Source of the DNA: Marvania coccoides
Taxonomy: Eukaryota; Chlorophyta; Trebouxiophyceae; Chlorellales; Chlorellaceae
Direction of reading: 5' to 3'
Length of the DNA: 64,000 bases
Assembly (NCBI GenBank): GCA_963854735.1
Contig: OY978101.1
Location: 930,001 to 994,000, forward strand
The position numbers and the translations under genes are program-made. Below, piece by piece: positions 1 to 11,016 of this stretch. The notes below the pieces were generated by a model. It did not search any database and was not told the origin of the DNA. It saw only the letters and a program-made list of their open reading frames with translations. Each line of letters begins with the position of its first letter. The first letter of the stretch is position 1.

Positions 1-21
1 GCAGATCCCAAAACAATCGAA

Positions 22-366
22 ATGGCTTTCTCTTGCGTCTCCACTCGGCCTTCAGGCTTCCTGACGGGCCGCCCTGCCAGCCCCGCCCTCGTCTCCCGAA
101 AGACTGCTCCTGTGGCCAGTCGCAGCAGGGTCTGCATGGTGAAAGCAGGCGCCCAACCCGACTCCGAGTCGCTCCCCACCCAAATGGTGCAAAAGGTGGC
201 CCAGATCTGGGACCGTTATGACTTTGTCAGCGCCGGCATCGGGGCGCTGTGCGTGACCACTTTGTGCGTGGCCCGTGGACAAGACCCCATGACGGCGCTG
301 TCCATCACTGCGGCATCGACTGTTGTCGCGCTACTCCTCAACGACACCCTGTTCAACGACTCTTGA
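22..366 (+). CDS. small plastid-targeted membrane protein, unknown function
   Basis: Single-exon ORF of 114 residues. The first 40 residues are rich in Ser, Arg, Pro and Ala with no acidic residue, as in a chloroplast transit peptide. The rest has a short amphipathic stretch (about 55-68) and then a hydrophobic C-terminal half (about 70-108) that could form one or two membrane helices. The ATG lies in a plausible context (gaaATGGCT). I do not recognise a family; thylakoid location is inferred from the transit peptide plus hydrophobic segment. The window begins only 21 bases upstream, so an additional 5' exon cannot be excluded. Nothing in the next 540 bases on this strand continues it. Confidence 0.65.
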   Translation: MAFSCVSTRPSGFLTGRPASPALVSRKTAPVASRSRVCMVKAGAQPDSESLPTQMVQKVAQIWDRYDFVSAGIGALCVTTLCVARGQDPMTALSITAASTVVALLLNDTLFNDS

Positions 367-910
367 ATAGAGAGACGCTTATTTTTATTTCCCGAGAAGA
401 TACAGCCAATACTTCGGCTTGATGATAAGAGACTTTATCCTCCCAAACGACACTTGTTTTTTTCAACACTCTTAAGAGCCCCTCCCCCTCCCCTTTTTCA
501 ACTCTATGAATGCACAACAAGTGTTCGTTTTCTCTTTTTCTTTCACGTCTAACAAATGAATTATCATTCGAATCTACAAATGCATAAAGTCTCCCCCCGC
601 CCCCCTGTGTTTTCCATTTTGTATTTGCCGCTTACTGGGTGCCGTAGTTCAGGCTATCCCTCCTTCTCTTGTATTATATTACTCTTTTTCCCAATTATTT
701 GGAAGACGATGATGATATGATATTTTTTCCCAAGAGTGTTCTATTGTTTTATTGTCTGTAAGCCTTAAGCCCAAGAACCATTCACTGACAGCAGCAGAAA
801 AACTGCTGCTCTTAAGGGCAAATTCTCGGGTCATTCAGAGATTACAAAAAGAAGGTCAAGTAAAGAGCAAATATTGTATTAAAAAAATAGTCAAGAGTTC
901 TTCATCATAA
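367..910. other. intergenic, presumed convergent 3' UTRs
   Basis: No coding frame that I can support. The stretch is T-rich with poly-pyrimidine runs and lies between the 3' end of the first gene and the 3' end of the minus-strand SmF gene, so it should hold both 3' UTRs. A TGTAA polyadenylation-like word of the green-algal type is present near 756. Confidence 0.4.
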
Positions 911-1401
911 TTAGCTGGGCTCTGCTGCTGCTTCCTCTTCCTCTGGAGCTCCCCTGATGTAGAGAACGTTGTTGCATCGAATCAAAACCTCGCCCAGGTT
1001 GCCGGTGAATTGCCCATCGATGAACTCCTCTGTGCTGGCCAGCTGCAGGTTCATGTACGCATCAACCGACACGAGAAATCCTGCAGAAAGAGGAATCGAA
1101 TGTTTTTGTAAGGCTTCTCAGGAAAAAAACAGTCTGCAAATGAAGAGTGTGCGGCAGGCGGCGGCGGCGGCGGAAAATTTGAGCTTACCTTTGTACTCCA
1201 TTCCCCATTTCAGCTTCACAAACACAGGCTTTCCGGTAAGATCGTTCAAAAAGGGCTTCGGGTTGACAGGGACCGTCTGTATAGAGAAGAGGAAAAACGT
1301 GTTTTAATCAAATTGGTGTCTTCGCATGAGAAAACACAGATCCACGGCGAAAACGATGCCAGCAGGCTGAACCATTTGAGAAGGTATCTTACCGCTGCCA
1401 T
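911..1401 (-). CDS. SNRPF: small nuclear ribonucleoprotein SmF
   Basis: Three exons on the minus strand (1393-1401, 1189-1276, 911-1080) join to an 88-residue protein, close to the 86 residues of human SmF. After a start [11 protein letters not shown] comes the Sm1 motif ([20 protein letters not shown]) and the Sm2 motif ([12 protein letters not shown]), followed by an acidic Glu-rich tail, exactly as in SmF. It is a core subunit of the heteroheptameric Sm ring on U1, U2, U4 and U5 snRNAs and acts in nuclear pre-mRNA splicing. The first exon carries only three codons before a GT donor; introns are GT-AG. The start codon is 389 bases from that of the divergent PSP-GPDH gene. Confidence 0.95.
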
Positions 1402-1790
1402 TTTTATTATTTGTTTGCAGCCGGAAAATTAAAAATCAAAGCAAAATCTATTTTTATAAAGGCAGCAAGGCGAATGTCAGGCGTACTTGTGGTGCGTATA
1501 TCAGATTATCATATATTAATTTGTATTTATTTGAATGACAGAGAAACCAGTGACGAAGAGGCATGTGGAGCAGCGCGCATAAATTTTGAAGACCGCGGCA
1601 TAATCCTTCTATTAATGCCAATTTAGGGGCAGTCAGATTGTTAATAGAGGGATATTATCGGTACAGACACCTGAGAGGCTGCCGTGGTGATTGGGTTGCG
1701 AATAAAAATATCAATTTCGGCTATGGTATCCCTCTCAGAGGCGTTCTAATTTATATCTGCTGATCCAATATAAAAAGGAACCGCGACAAT
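1402..1790. promoter_or_regulatory. divergent intergenic region SmF / PSP-GPDH
   Basis: A 389-bp gap between two start codons on opposite strands, so it must contain both 5' UTRs and probably both promoters. It is AT-rich near 1410-1545 and has no supported coding exon. No specific factor site is claimed. Confidence 0.4.
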
Positions 1791-3967
1791 ATGATGGAAG
1801 AGGCACTTGCTCCTTCTTCCCCACCCAGCCCTCTTCACTTGCCCAACGAGCACCCCTCGCCCCACGTTCTCCGCACCTGGCGTAAGGCCCACGCTGTGTG
1901 CTTCGATGTCGATTGCACAGTCGCCAATAACGACGGCCTGGACCTCCTTGCGGAATTCAAAGGCGTGGGAGCAGAGGTGGCGGCAATCACCAATGCAGCC
2001 ATGGACGGGACGACAACTCTGGAAGACGCCCTCACCGCCCGTCTGCGAGCCATCAACCCCACCCCTGCCGACATTCACGCTTTCCTTGAGGCCCATCCGC
2101 CTGCAACCCGGCTAGTTCCGGGCGCCAAGGAGCTCATCACCGCGCTGCAGGCCAGAGGCATGGCTGTCTACCTTATCTCTGGGGGGTTTAGAGAGCTGAG
2201 CCTGCCGATTGCCAAAGCACTCGGCGTTCCACCCAAAAACCTCTTTGCCAACCGCATGAACTGGCAGTGGAACGACGAAACCGGGGCCGTAGACAAACTT
2301 GCAGGATTTGACGAGCGCGAACTCACAGGTAGATTTAATTATCGCCTGAGTTAATGTACTTCCAAATGGGTATAATGACAATACTCGCTTCGCTCGATTG
2401 CGTAGGCCACCAGTTTGGCAAGCCAAAGGCCATCGCCAGGCTTCGCGAGATCTTTCCTTACGACACAATCGTCATGGTTGGCGACGGCATCACCGATCTC
2501 GAGGCCGTCCAAGAAACGGGCGGCGCTGACTTGTTCGTAGGCTTCGGCGGGGTCGTGCGGCGACCAGCGGTGGCCGCCAAGGCCGAGTGGTTCGTCAATG
2601 GTTTTGACGAGCTGCAGGCGGCTCTCAAGCGCTACAGGGTGGCTATGGTTGGCTCAGGGGCATGGGCGTGCGCCGCAGTGCGCCTGGCGGCAAAAAACAC
2701 ACTGTCATCTGGTCCAACCGGCATTTTTGAGCCGGAGATTCGAATGTGGGTGTACGAGGAAGAGGTGGGGGGCCAAAAGTTGACTGACATCATCAACACC
2801 CGCCACGAAAATGTGAAGTATTTGCCGGGCGTGCACATTGGGGAGAACGTGCGGGCAGTGGCGGCCCTGGAGGAGGCAGTGGAGGGCGCTGACGTGGTCA
2901 TGCTGTGCCTGCCGCACCAGTTTGTGGGCAACATCGTTCGCAAGATGGCAGGTTGCGTGCAGCACGATGCCATAGCCGTGAGCTTGACCAAGGGGATGCG
3001 CGTGAGGCCAGAAGGCCCGCAGCTCATCTCGGAGCTGGTGCGCAAGGAGCTGGGCATCGACTGCAGCGTGCTGATGGGCGCAAACATCGCGGAGCAGATC
3101 GCACAAGACCAGCTGTCGGAGGCCACCATTGGGTACCGCGTGCTGGACAATGCCCAGCTGCTGCAAAGCCTGTTTCAAACCGACAGCTTTTACGTGGCGC
3201 TGGTTCCTGACGTGGCAGGGGCGGAGATGTGCGGCACTTTGAAGAATGTGGTACGTTTTTGCTGTGCGTGGTTTCGTGGGTTCTTTCCATTGTCGCCAGG
3301 GGGGGCATCATCGACGCATTTGTTTTTTTCTTCATTTTCAGGTCGCTGTTGGCGTGGGTCTGGCCAGGGGCCTGGGGATGGGAGAAAATACGCAGTCGTC
3401 GATTATGAGGGAGGGACTGGGGGAAATGAAGGCTCTTTCAAAGGCGTTATATGCAGACGTGCGCGACGAGACATTTTTGGAGGCCTGTGGGATTTCGGAC
3501 TTGATCGCCTCGTGTTTGGGTGGCAGGAACCGCCTAGTAGCCAAGACCTATGCGCAGCGTTTGACGGCTGGCGATAAAGACGTGACCTTCGAAGGGCTGG
3601 AGGCTGAGCTGCTGTCAGGGCAGAAGCTGCAAGGGGTGTTGACTTCTCAAGAGGTGCAGGCCATCCTGAAGAAAAACAAATGGGAGGACAGGTGGGATAT
3701 ATATATGAATTATTGCATCGCCCACAAACTGGTAGTTCAACTTTTTCTTCTTCTTCCAAATATTTTTTCTTTAGGTTCCCGCTGTTCACAACAATCAACT
3801 TCATCGTCAATGGCATTCTTCCGCCCCAAGCCATTTTGCGCTACAAACTCAGTACGCAGCAAGCTCTCGCCAATGCACCAAAGTCAGCATTGCCCTCGGT
3901 CGAGGACCTCACCATTGTTGCGGCACCCTCAAATTCTGACGTCTCAGAGCAGAATGGGTACGTGTAG
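1791..3967 (+). CDS. GPD: phosphoserine phosphatase-like / NAD-glycerol-3-phosphate dehydrogenase fusion
   Basis: Four exons (1791-2328, 2406-3250, 3342-3691, 3775-3967) give 641 residues with all phases matching. Residues about 35-250 are a HAD phosphatase domain of the SerB type: motif I FDVDCTV, motif II LISGG, motif IV GDGITD. Residues about 280-630 are NAD-dependent glycerol-3-phosphate dehydrogenase: Rossmann entry MVGSGAWACA, then the conserved lysine segment TLKNVVAVGVGLARGLGMG. Such bifunctional enzymes are established in chlorophytes (Chlamydomonas GPD isoforms), where they make glycerol-3-phosphate from dihydroxyacetone phosphate and can dephosphorylate it to glycerol. No clear transit peptide is visible in the first 30 residues, so a cytosolic form or a missed 5' exon are both possible. 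Confidence 0.93.
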
Positions 3968-4347
3968 ACCCGAAATTTCACGATTCATGCCACTGCTGCT
4001 CGCCTTTTGTGAGTGTGACAACTTGAGGCAATCATTTTTTTGCTATTACCTCAATATATAATTTAAACTCCGCACAGCGACGGCAACAAAGGCCACTCAA
4101 ACTTATGTGCTATTTCCACAATGAATAAGTTATTTAATCGTTTTGATCATTTGTACTTATAATTATGTTTGCATGAGTAAAAAAGTACGAGAGAGTAAAA
4201 GACAACTTGGCATTACGCCTTGCGCGTTGGGTTGTTGTTGGGGAAAAGTAGCAAGGAAGGCGTACACAGCCCTAACTAAAAAGACAGAAACAGGTAAAAA
4301 ATCAGACAGTCATCCAATGAATGGGTCAGAAAGGCCAATGCAGTCAA
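3968..4347. other. convergent intergenic, 3' UTRs
   Basis: Region between the 3' end of the PSP-GPDH gene and the last exon of the minus-strand bZIP gene. A 98-residue frame at 4143-4439 overlaps the bZIP terminal exon on the other strand and looks like chance. No other feature seen. Confidence 0.4.
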
Positions 4348-5605
4348 TTATGGTTTTGTTTCGTTTTTGGCTGGAGAAGCCAACACTTGAGCCCCGTTCT
4401 GGAAAGCATTCTGCAAAGAAAGAAGCAAAACTTCCGTGAGAGTACATGAATGTGTACTATGTATTCGCGCAGTTGCACACTAAATCAAAATAATAGTAAA
4501 ATAGCATTGAATCCTCTCTCTCACCGCCATGTTGAGCTTTGCGTTCAAAATTGTGATCTGAGCGCGGAGCTCCACCGCCTCATTCCTCAGCTTCTGCATC
4601 TCCGTTTTCAGCGCCTTGTTTTCCACCTGCAGCGCCTCACATTCCGCCTGCTTGCGCAGCCGTGATCGCCGCGCGCTCTCGCGGTTAGACTGCTTGCGCC
4701 GGTGCCGCTTCAGCTCCTTCTCGTCCATGCCAGCCAGCGTTTCCTCGTCCAAGTCGTCCAACTCCCCGGGGTTGTCAGACTCCTCAGCAGCAGCGGCAGC
4801 CGCAGCTGCAGTGCTCTTTGTGGCCCTCGCGCCGCGGGGCACCGGCGCAGCAGCTCCGGCAGCGGTCTGCCCCGTCAGCTGGCCCCAGATGTCATTGAGC
4901 GAGCTGGCTGCGCCGCCAGCGGCGGTGGGAAGGATGCCGCCTGCGGTGGAGGCCAGCAGTGCCAGCGCTGCTTGGCTCTTCGACTTGACGCCCAGGCCAG
5001 CTGCGGTCTTGGCCTTCTTTTGAGCGAGGGAGGCAGCGCGTTTGGCGCGGCGCTTGCTGCCCCCTCGGTTGTATACCCTGCCAGTGGGCCCCTCCTCGCT
5101 GGTCTCATCGTCGGTGAGGCTGCCGTCCTGCTCAAAAAGTTAAAAAAAATGAAGTTCGGCGCTGGTCAAATAAATACTATAAAACGTAACCAGCACACTG
5201 AAGCCTCTGGTTGCACACCTGGCTGGCGTCAGCGTCCGACTTTGCTGTTGGAATCTCTTCACCAGCAGCAAAACTGCCTGGCGGAAAGAAGGGCGGCAGC
5301 CCGGTGTACGGGTTCACCATCGGTGGAAACATGAATCCCTGGAGCAAAAGCGGTAGTCAAAAGAAGGGGAGCGGGGGGAGGAAAATGTGACAGACATTGG
5401 AAATTATTGTTAATATTACCTGAGGAAACGACATGGGGAAGGGCATCCCTGCTCCTATGAACGGAGCACCTGGTGCACCCATACCACTCGTCTTGGCGAA
5501 GTTCATCAAGGCGGTTTCCCACGCCGTTTTCGCATTTTCGGCGTCGAGAGGCGGTGCGCCGGCCGGGGCCTCTGCTGCCGGTACTGGTGGCTGTTTATCG
5601 CTCAT
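4348..5605 (-). CDS. bZIP transcription factor, plant G-box-binding-factor type
   Basis: Four exons (5420-5605, 5219-5338, 4525-5127, 4348-4410) give 323 residues. The N-terminal 100 residues are Pro-rich with an aromatic/Pro block ([18 protein letters not shown]), resembling the proline-rich or MFMR region of plant G-box factors. A basic patch ([14 protein letters not shown]) precedes an Ala-rich linker. The bZIP lies near residues 235-300: basic region [20 protein letters not shown], then heptads led by Leu, Lys-Leu, Val-Leu, Ile-Leu and Leu. [13 protein letters not shown] is diagnostic for plant group G/S factors. The last exon adds 20 residues after the zipper. Nuclear DNA binding to ACGT cores is expected from the family; target genes cannot be read from here. 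Confidence 0.92.
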
Positions 5606-5842
5606 CGTACTTGAATCAAAACGGTATTAAAGTTTAAATGCGAAGAAAAAATCGAGTCACGCCAGCGTGGCCGACAAAATCCGTCCGACCTGGCATGTTT
5701 TCAAAAGAAAATGAATTCCTTGGGTTTGACTCGAAATGCCACTTAGCTGCGCTCGCTGCGTTGACCCCACTTGCCAAGTCTGGTTTTTTAGCCCCAGCCA
5801 GGCAGCCTCGAGGGATTCCAACTCATTCGCAACAACAATGCC
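5606..5842. promoter_or_regulatory. divergent intergenic region bZIP / unknown gene
   Basis: 237 bp between opposite start codons; must contain both 5' UTRs and promoter elements. No coding frame supported. Confidence 0.4.
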
Positions 5843-6621
5843 ATGGCGACAGCGGAGAACAGAAACAGGAGAAGCCTGGCATTTATTGATGATGATCACG
5901 CCAGCGACTCCCGAAACGCCCGAGAGTTTCTGAGGAATGTTGGTAAGTCGGTTCACAAAATGTTCTGAGGTTTACTCACGGTAACTAAAATTTATCAGCG
6001 TTGTTGGCAGGCGAGGACTTGGAAAACGCTTCCAGGGTGCTCGAAAGCCTGAAAGCCAGAAGCAGGCGTGAACGATACTTATCTCCCACTGCTCCCATGC
6101 CCGGCGAGCCCCAGGAGACGGAGCTTGTGCCGTGCAATGCTGCAGCACCTATTCCCAACATTTTCACCCCTTCTTCCTCTGTTCTGAGCCGGCAAGCAGA
6201 GCCCACAGCGGGAGCAGAGTACTACTCATCTACCAGTGATCTCATCCCGTTGGCCGAGAGGAGGATTGGATGCCCCCGGCTGTGTGAAAAGTGCCGCCGT
6301 CTCGGCGTGCGCTTGTTGGGCGGTAAAGCAGTGAACAGCGATGGAGAGCTGATGCAGCCACCCACCCTCGCTCGTCCCGGCACTGCAGTACCAAGCAAGC
6401 GCGAATCTGTGAGGCCTCCTGCCTCCTTGCAGCAGCTGGCAAGAACGCAGTCTCACATTCCGCAGCCTGGGGACGTCGACAGCGCTTTCGAGAAATTGCA
6501 GAGTTTCAGGCGTTCTTTGGTAGTGGGAACCTGCAGTCACAGTAACAGCAGCGGCGTTGCTGTGCAGCAGGTAAACGAGGGAGTGCCGAGGAGGGAAACG
6601 CCGCGACTGCAGCGATTTTGA
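5843..6621 (+). CDS. unknown 240-residue protein with CxxC pair
   Basis: Two exons (5843-5942 and 5999-6621) join in phase to 240 residues beginning MATAENRNRRSLAF. There is no signal or transit peptide. A short Cys motif CPRLCEKC lies in the middle and the rest is polar and Ser/Pro/Arg-rich, so much of it is probably disordered. Two acceptors, 12 bases apart and in the same phase (ends at 5998 and 6010), could both be used and would add or remove four residues (ALLA). I do not recognise the family. Codon use looks like its neighbours. Confidence 0.7.
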
Positions 6622-6812
6622 CTTTGAGTTTAATTTTGGTAACTAATTACTATGAACAACCGAAGAGCAGAACATGGTGAGAAGCTGGCAAAGTAGACGA
6701 ATCGATGCAAATAGTATCATGGAAATTTCGTGTCGCTGCAAAAACGAGTTTGTTTTCCTGGGAGGTCGTGCAGCGGCAGGTCGGCTCTGAGATTTCTCAA
6801 TTATTATAATTT

Positions 6813-8308
6813 TCATTTTTTTGGCTGCCCCAGCAGCTCTGCCGCGCAAAGCCGCGCCAGCTTGGATGCGAACGCAACTTTTGCTCCATCGTACCTCACC
6901 ACCCCACCGTCGATCAATTTGCGCCTACTGCCAGAGTCTTTCGCAAATTTCTTCCACTCGGCGAGCAACAGGCATCCATCCGGCGAGCTCAGGAGCGCTT
7001 TTACTGCCGCTGACACGTTCTCATCGCCGAGAGGGTCCCCCAACAGGCCCACGCTCTCGTACTCCAGCACCATCAGCTGCATGAGCCGGGCCTGCGCATC
7101 CACAAACGCCATACCTCCGTGGAGAAGGCCTGCAATACGCTCCAGCAGCAGCAGGGATGTTCCAACCAAATCCACGCACTGAGGGGCGGCCTTCTGATCA
7201 ACGCCCATTTTTTTCAGCAGTTGGAGTGCTTCATCGGGCGTGGGGTCGCCCACCAGGAGCGGAGCAGCTGCGCGCGACTGTGAAGGATGTTCGCCCCCCA
7301 GCGCGTGTGCAGTTTCCTCTCTGTCTACCACGAAAACCACAGATATGGAGCCATCCTCGGCCCACTTTTTGCTGTACCTATGGAATTTAAGGAAAGCAAG
7401 CTTGTTGTTAAAAGGGGGGAAACGGACAAAACACACAATAAAATAATGGCGACGTACTGTACAAAGGCAGAAAGCTCCTCCTCTTTGCTCTGCATCAGTC
7501 GATCCACAGAATCAATCACGAGCACAAAGGGCCGGCCAGTAGCCTGCCGAAACAGCACTGCAGCATCGTGCAGCGCATCGCAAGAGCGACGCAAGCTTGC
7601 CAGGCTTCCGTTGCCCCCTAATTCCACTGTTTTCCGGCCCAAAACCGCCTGGCTGACGATGTTGAAAAGGTTGGCGTGCTCTTCCAGCTTTAAGTTAAAA
7701 GCCTGCATCGTATTGGATGTAAAACTGTTGGAGGGCTTAATCATATAATATGACACCAGTAAAAACGCGGTTACCTGTCCCAGGTCGTGGCCAAAGTCTT
7801 GAACGCATGGGTGCACTTCGAAGAATCCAACGCCGCCCCCCATTTCCCTGCATGCAGCGCGCACCAAGGCGCTCTTGCCAGCCCCCGGAGGACCGAGAAT
7901 GATGGAAAAGAAGCGCGTGGGACGCTCAGGCTGCATCAAGTCTTTGATTTCTTTCCGCAAAGCGTCGCGAGGCAGCAGCGCTGCCGGCTCTGGGTCAGGC
8001 ATCACGCCGCCGCGGGCCAGGCACTCCAAGACATTTTGCTTGTAAAAACGATTGTAACCAGTGGAAAGAGCCCAGTTGGCTGCAATTAAGCCGGCGCCAG
8101 CCGCAACTGCTACATTTGCCTTGGACTTTAAGAAACCCTCGGACCACTGGAGAACGGGCCGAAGCAAACTAGAGACGGCCCATTGGCTTGTTGACTGCAG
8201 TTGTCCTTGGATGGCAGCGCTGAATGCTCGGGGTTTCAAAGTGCAAAGTTTTCTGGCGTGCCTTGCTGAAACCTGAAACCTGAAACCTGCTGTGTCAACT
8301 CTCTGCAT
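6813..8308 (-). CDS. organelle-targeted P-loop ATPase (AAA/archaeal-type ATPase domain)
   Basis: Three exons (7775-8308, 7458-7702, 6813-7377) give 447 residues. The first 70 residues are Arg/Ser/Ala-rich with few acids, like a mitochondrial or plastid presequence, followed by a hydrophobic segment (about 83-98, VAVAAGAGLIAANWAL). The Walker A is GPPGAGKSALVRA near residue 155; a Walker B-like strand (FVLVIDSVDRL) follows, then a sensor-1-like strand (ISVVFVVDRE) and a winged-helix-like C-terminal half. This resembles the ATPase_2/STAND-like group. The 72-bp first intron has no stop and is a multiple of three, so retention would be silent for frame. Near the start codon the coding strand carries three copies of CAGGTTT, like the tails of the repeat family described below. 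Confidence 0.8.
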
Positions 8309-9420
8309 TGTTTGTGTTGTGCTGCAAGGGTTTGTTTTGAAATAAAATTAAACTTGCTGGACTCGTGAAATGTGAGATGCCTTGGTCGCAGTAGCTCCTC
8401 GGTAGCTACCTGTTTACAGTACTGGCGACGCCGGATGCAACACTTCCCCGCGGTACCGTATTCCGGTTCCGGACTGGTACAAAGGGCGGGTACTGCGTCT
8501 TAAATGTGTACACCAGCCAGGGGTTGAGTGACCGTGGAAGAGGGGCGCTGGGCGGGCCAGCATTGCCCAAGCGCGAGCCTTGCAGCAGTCAGCACTTGCT
8601 TGCACCTCGGTTTTATGTCGGTTGCGCCGTGGGGGACTCGGGAGGCGGGGGACCAAAAGCCTACACTGTGGGCGGCGAGCAGAATCTGCTGACGGCGCGG
8701 TGCTGTGCCCGTACGTCCACGGTACCTGAGGTAGAACCCACGGATTATAGGGGAGCCGCCTTACTGTGACAGGGTGGCACGTCGACTTGCAGGTCTCTTT
8801 GGGACGTACGGGCGCTGCACCTCACCTATCGAAGTGCGAAACCTGCAAACCTACAAACAACAAAACCTACAAACCGCCAAGGCTAACGTCTGCTACTCAC
8901 GGCCCCAAGGAGTGTAGGAGATGTTACAACCATATGAAAAAGCTTAAAACCTTGAAACCTTTGGCGGTTTGGCGGTTGGGTTTTCTTTTATTATTATCAT
9001 TTCAAAACTATGTATCGTTATTTTATTCGTCTGCTTGCACTTCTGTGCCAATCTGCTACGGGGCCTTAGTTACCCTTTTGTGCGGACTTTAAACCCTTTA
9101 ATTGAGAGAAACCCCCTCCGGTGTCCGACTCTAAGTCGCGCTGTAGTCCACCAGTAGGCAACGTAGTCTTCTAGAGAAGAATGGGTGTTGAATTTCGATC
9201 ACTCTGGCCTAACGACGAGAACAGCCCTGAAAGTAGCTAAACACTAAAGGCATCAAAGATGTTTCAGGAGGCTCACCTGCAAAAATGCGGCAGTAAGGTG
9301 TTGGAATATGTGCTGAAAGACGTGGGGCTGTCACGTCGCTATGCCAGAGTGTAGGCAAAGCGGTCGGAGGCTGAGTTATATGTCTAATTGTGAGTTCCAG
9401 AACGGCGGCATCTAGCGTTC
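8309..9420. repeat. repeat island: copy of repeat family A plus truncated LINE tail
   Basis: About 8520-8900 is a copy of repeat family A (see 11,017-11,366): both share the block GGGCGGGCCAGCATTGCCCA, a middle block around the words CTGTGGGCGGCG, and the 3' block CACGTCGACTTGCAGGTCTC, ending in AAACCT-type short repeats. A second family-A tail (TTACAACCATATG then AAACCTTGAAACC) lies near 8921-8962. Near 9050-9095 a plus-strand piece TTGTGCGGACTTTAAACC matches the 3' UTR of the LINE at the right edge of the window. No gene is supported. Confidence 0.7.
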
Positions 9421-9678
9421 GGCCCGAGTGACCTCGTCGATGACTAAGAACTATAGGTTCCACAGTCTCTATGTACACGCGGAGTCCATCAAGCCCGGAT
9501 ATGCTGCTGAAGAATCGGCAGGCCGGGGACCAAGCGGTGGTGGACATGCTGTGAGTTGATATATGCACAATGCTTTGTTTATTTTAAATATGTATTTGTA
9601 TATTTATGCATTTATTTGTCGTCCAGAGCTTTGTGAGTGTATTTCTAATCACAGTTTTCTTTCTTGCATTCTTGCAGG

Positions 9679-9894
9679 ATAACGGAGATGCACTCTCCTG
9701 CAGCGGGCCCCGTTCCGCTGCTCGATGCTGCCGTTCTGGAACTCCATCAGAGCATATGCGGCGCGGCGCCCCCCGCCGGCAATATGGATAGGCTGGCTGC
9801 TTGCATGCACGATTTAGGGCGCAAAATCATCCGTGGCGTTGAATTGCGTGCGATTGGGTGTGAGCTAGACGCAGGATGCATCCACGCCCTGGCT
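9679..9894 (+). pseudogene. left-arm copy of unknown helical protein exon, broken by LTR insertion
   Basis: Reads ITEMHSPAAGPVPLLDAAVL and on to GCIHALAHV, after a GT-AG intron starting at about 9548. The reading stops at the insertion at 9900 and resumes at 10,223 as EGLLEMIDTGISFHAATTTF. The protein is predicted mostly helical (Ala, Leu, Asp, Lys pattern). No family recognised. A loosely similar helical architecture is seen in the fragment at 59,150-59,990, but I cannot show homology by eye. Confidence 0.55.
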
Positions 9895-9899
9895 CATGT

Positions 9900-10222
9900 T
9901 GTAACAGCACAAGCTCCACCTCCCCGATTCCCTTAATATTGATTGCACCAAATAGTTCTTTCTCTAAGAAATCCCGATATGTCCTTTGCCTCTCCTTGAT
10001 TCCCATTGTTTGATTAGCCATGTTGTCTTCTTTTGTGGGGGGGGGGGGGGGGGGTAAATTCTGCGGGGTAAATTCTCTGCGGGGTCAACTTTCCATAATA
10101 CTAAGTGCCTTCCCTTGCGTTCAAGACCTCGTCTCCTTCCCCCGGAGGACACTAATTAATTATTATTACTATGAATCCATCCTGTAAATATTAATACTAA
10201 TAGACTTGGTCAATCTATTACA
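9900..10222. mobile_element. solo-LTR-like insertion with 5-bp target duplication
   Basis: A 323-bp insertion that begins TGTAACAG and ends CTATTACA, giving imperfect terminal inverted repeats of the TG...CA type. It is flanked by CATGT on both sides (9895-9899 and 10,223-10,227). The uninterrupted copy in the other arm of the hairpin has a single CATGT, which proves insertion. There is no ORF. A run of 18 G (about 10,037-10,054) lies inside. TG...CA ends with a 5-bp duplication are typical of Ty1/copia or Ty3/gypsy LTRs; without internal sequence the superfamily is open. Confidence 0.85.
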
Positions 10223-10385
10223 CATGTGGAGGGGTTGCTGGAGATGATCGACACTGGCATCTCATTCCACGCCGCGACCACCACCTTCAGGCAGGCGGCG
10301 CAAGCGGCAAAGGATCGCGTTCAGGACATAAAAGCCAGCCTGACCATTCTGGTCAATGACAACACCCCGCTTGCGGGAGGCAGTT

Positions 10386-10904
10386 TTAGCTTTCAACCAA
10401 GCGTTGCTGAGAGGCAGGTTCACGCTGAGCGGTGAACGGCAGTCGGTCAAAATCAGAGGCAAAAGCATCGCAAAGGGGACGCAGCACGTCAGCAACGCGT
10501 GGTTGAAAGCTAAAACTGCCTCCCGCAAGCGGGGTGTTGTCATTGACCAGAATGGTCAGGCTGGCTTTTATGTCCTGAACGCGATCCTTTGCCGCTTGCG
10601 CCGCCTGCCTGAAGGTGGTGGTCGCGGCGTGGAATGAGATGCCAGTGTCGATCATCTCCAGCAACCCCTCCACATGGGCCAGGGCGTGGATGCATCCTGC
10701 GTCTAGCTCACACCCAATCGCACGCAATTCAACGCCACGGATGATTTTGCGCCCTAAATCGTGCATGCAAGCAGCCAGCCTATCCATATTGCCGGCGGGG
10801 GGCGCCGCGCCGCATATGCTCTGATGGAGTTCCAGAACGGCAGCATCGAGCAGCGGAACGGGGCCCGCTGCAGGAGAGTGCATCTCCGTTATCCTGCAAG
10901 AATG
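10386..10904 (-). pseudogene. right-arm, uninterrupted copy of the helical protein exon
   Basis: On the minus strand this arm reads without interruption from ITEMHSPAAGPVPLL through LAHVEGLLEMIDTGIS to QASLTILVND-like helical sequence and then into the hairpin spacer, where the frame continues (RVADVLRPLCDAF) before stopping at 10,386. An AG acceptor (TTGCAG) precedes it and the upstream exon is in the same arm, interrupted only in its intron by a repeat. It may be part of a transcribed gene, but no start codon or full gene structure can be defined, so I call it a gene fragment. Confidence 0.55.
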
Positions 10905-11016
10905 CAAGAAAGAAAACTGTGATTAGAAATACACTCACAAAGCTCTGGACGACAAATAAATGCATAAATATACAAATACATATTTAAAATAAACAAAGCA
11001 TTGTGCATATATCAAC

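Noticed and set aside
10037..10054. G-run as a functional quadruplex or polypurine tract
   Set aside because: A mononucleotide run in an LTR-like element; length may be unreliable and no primer site is next to it.
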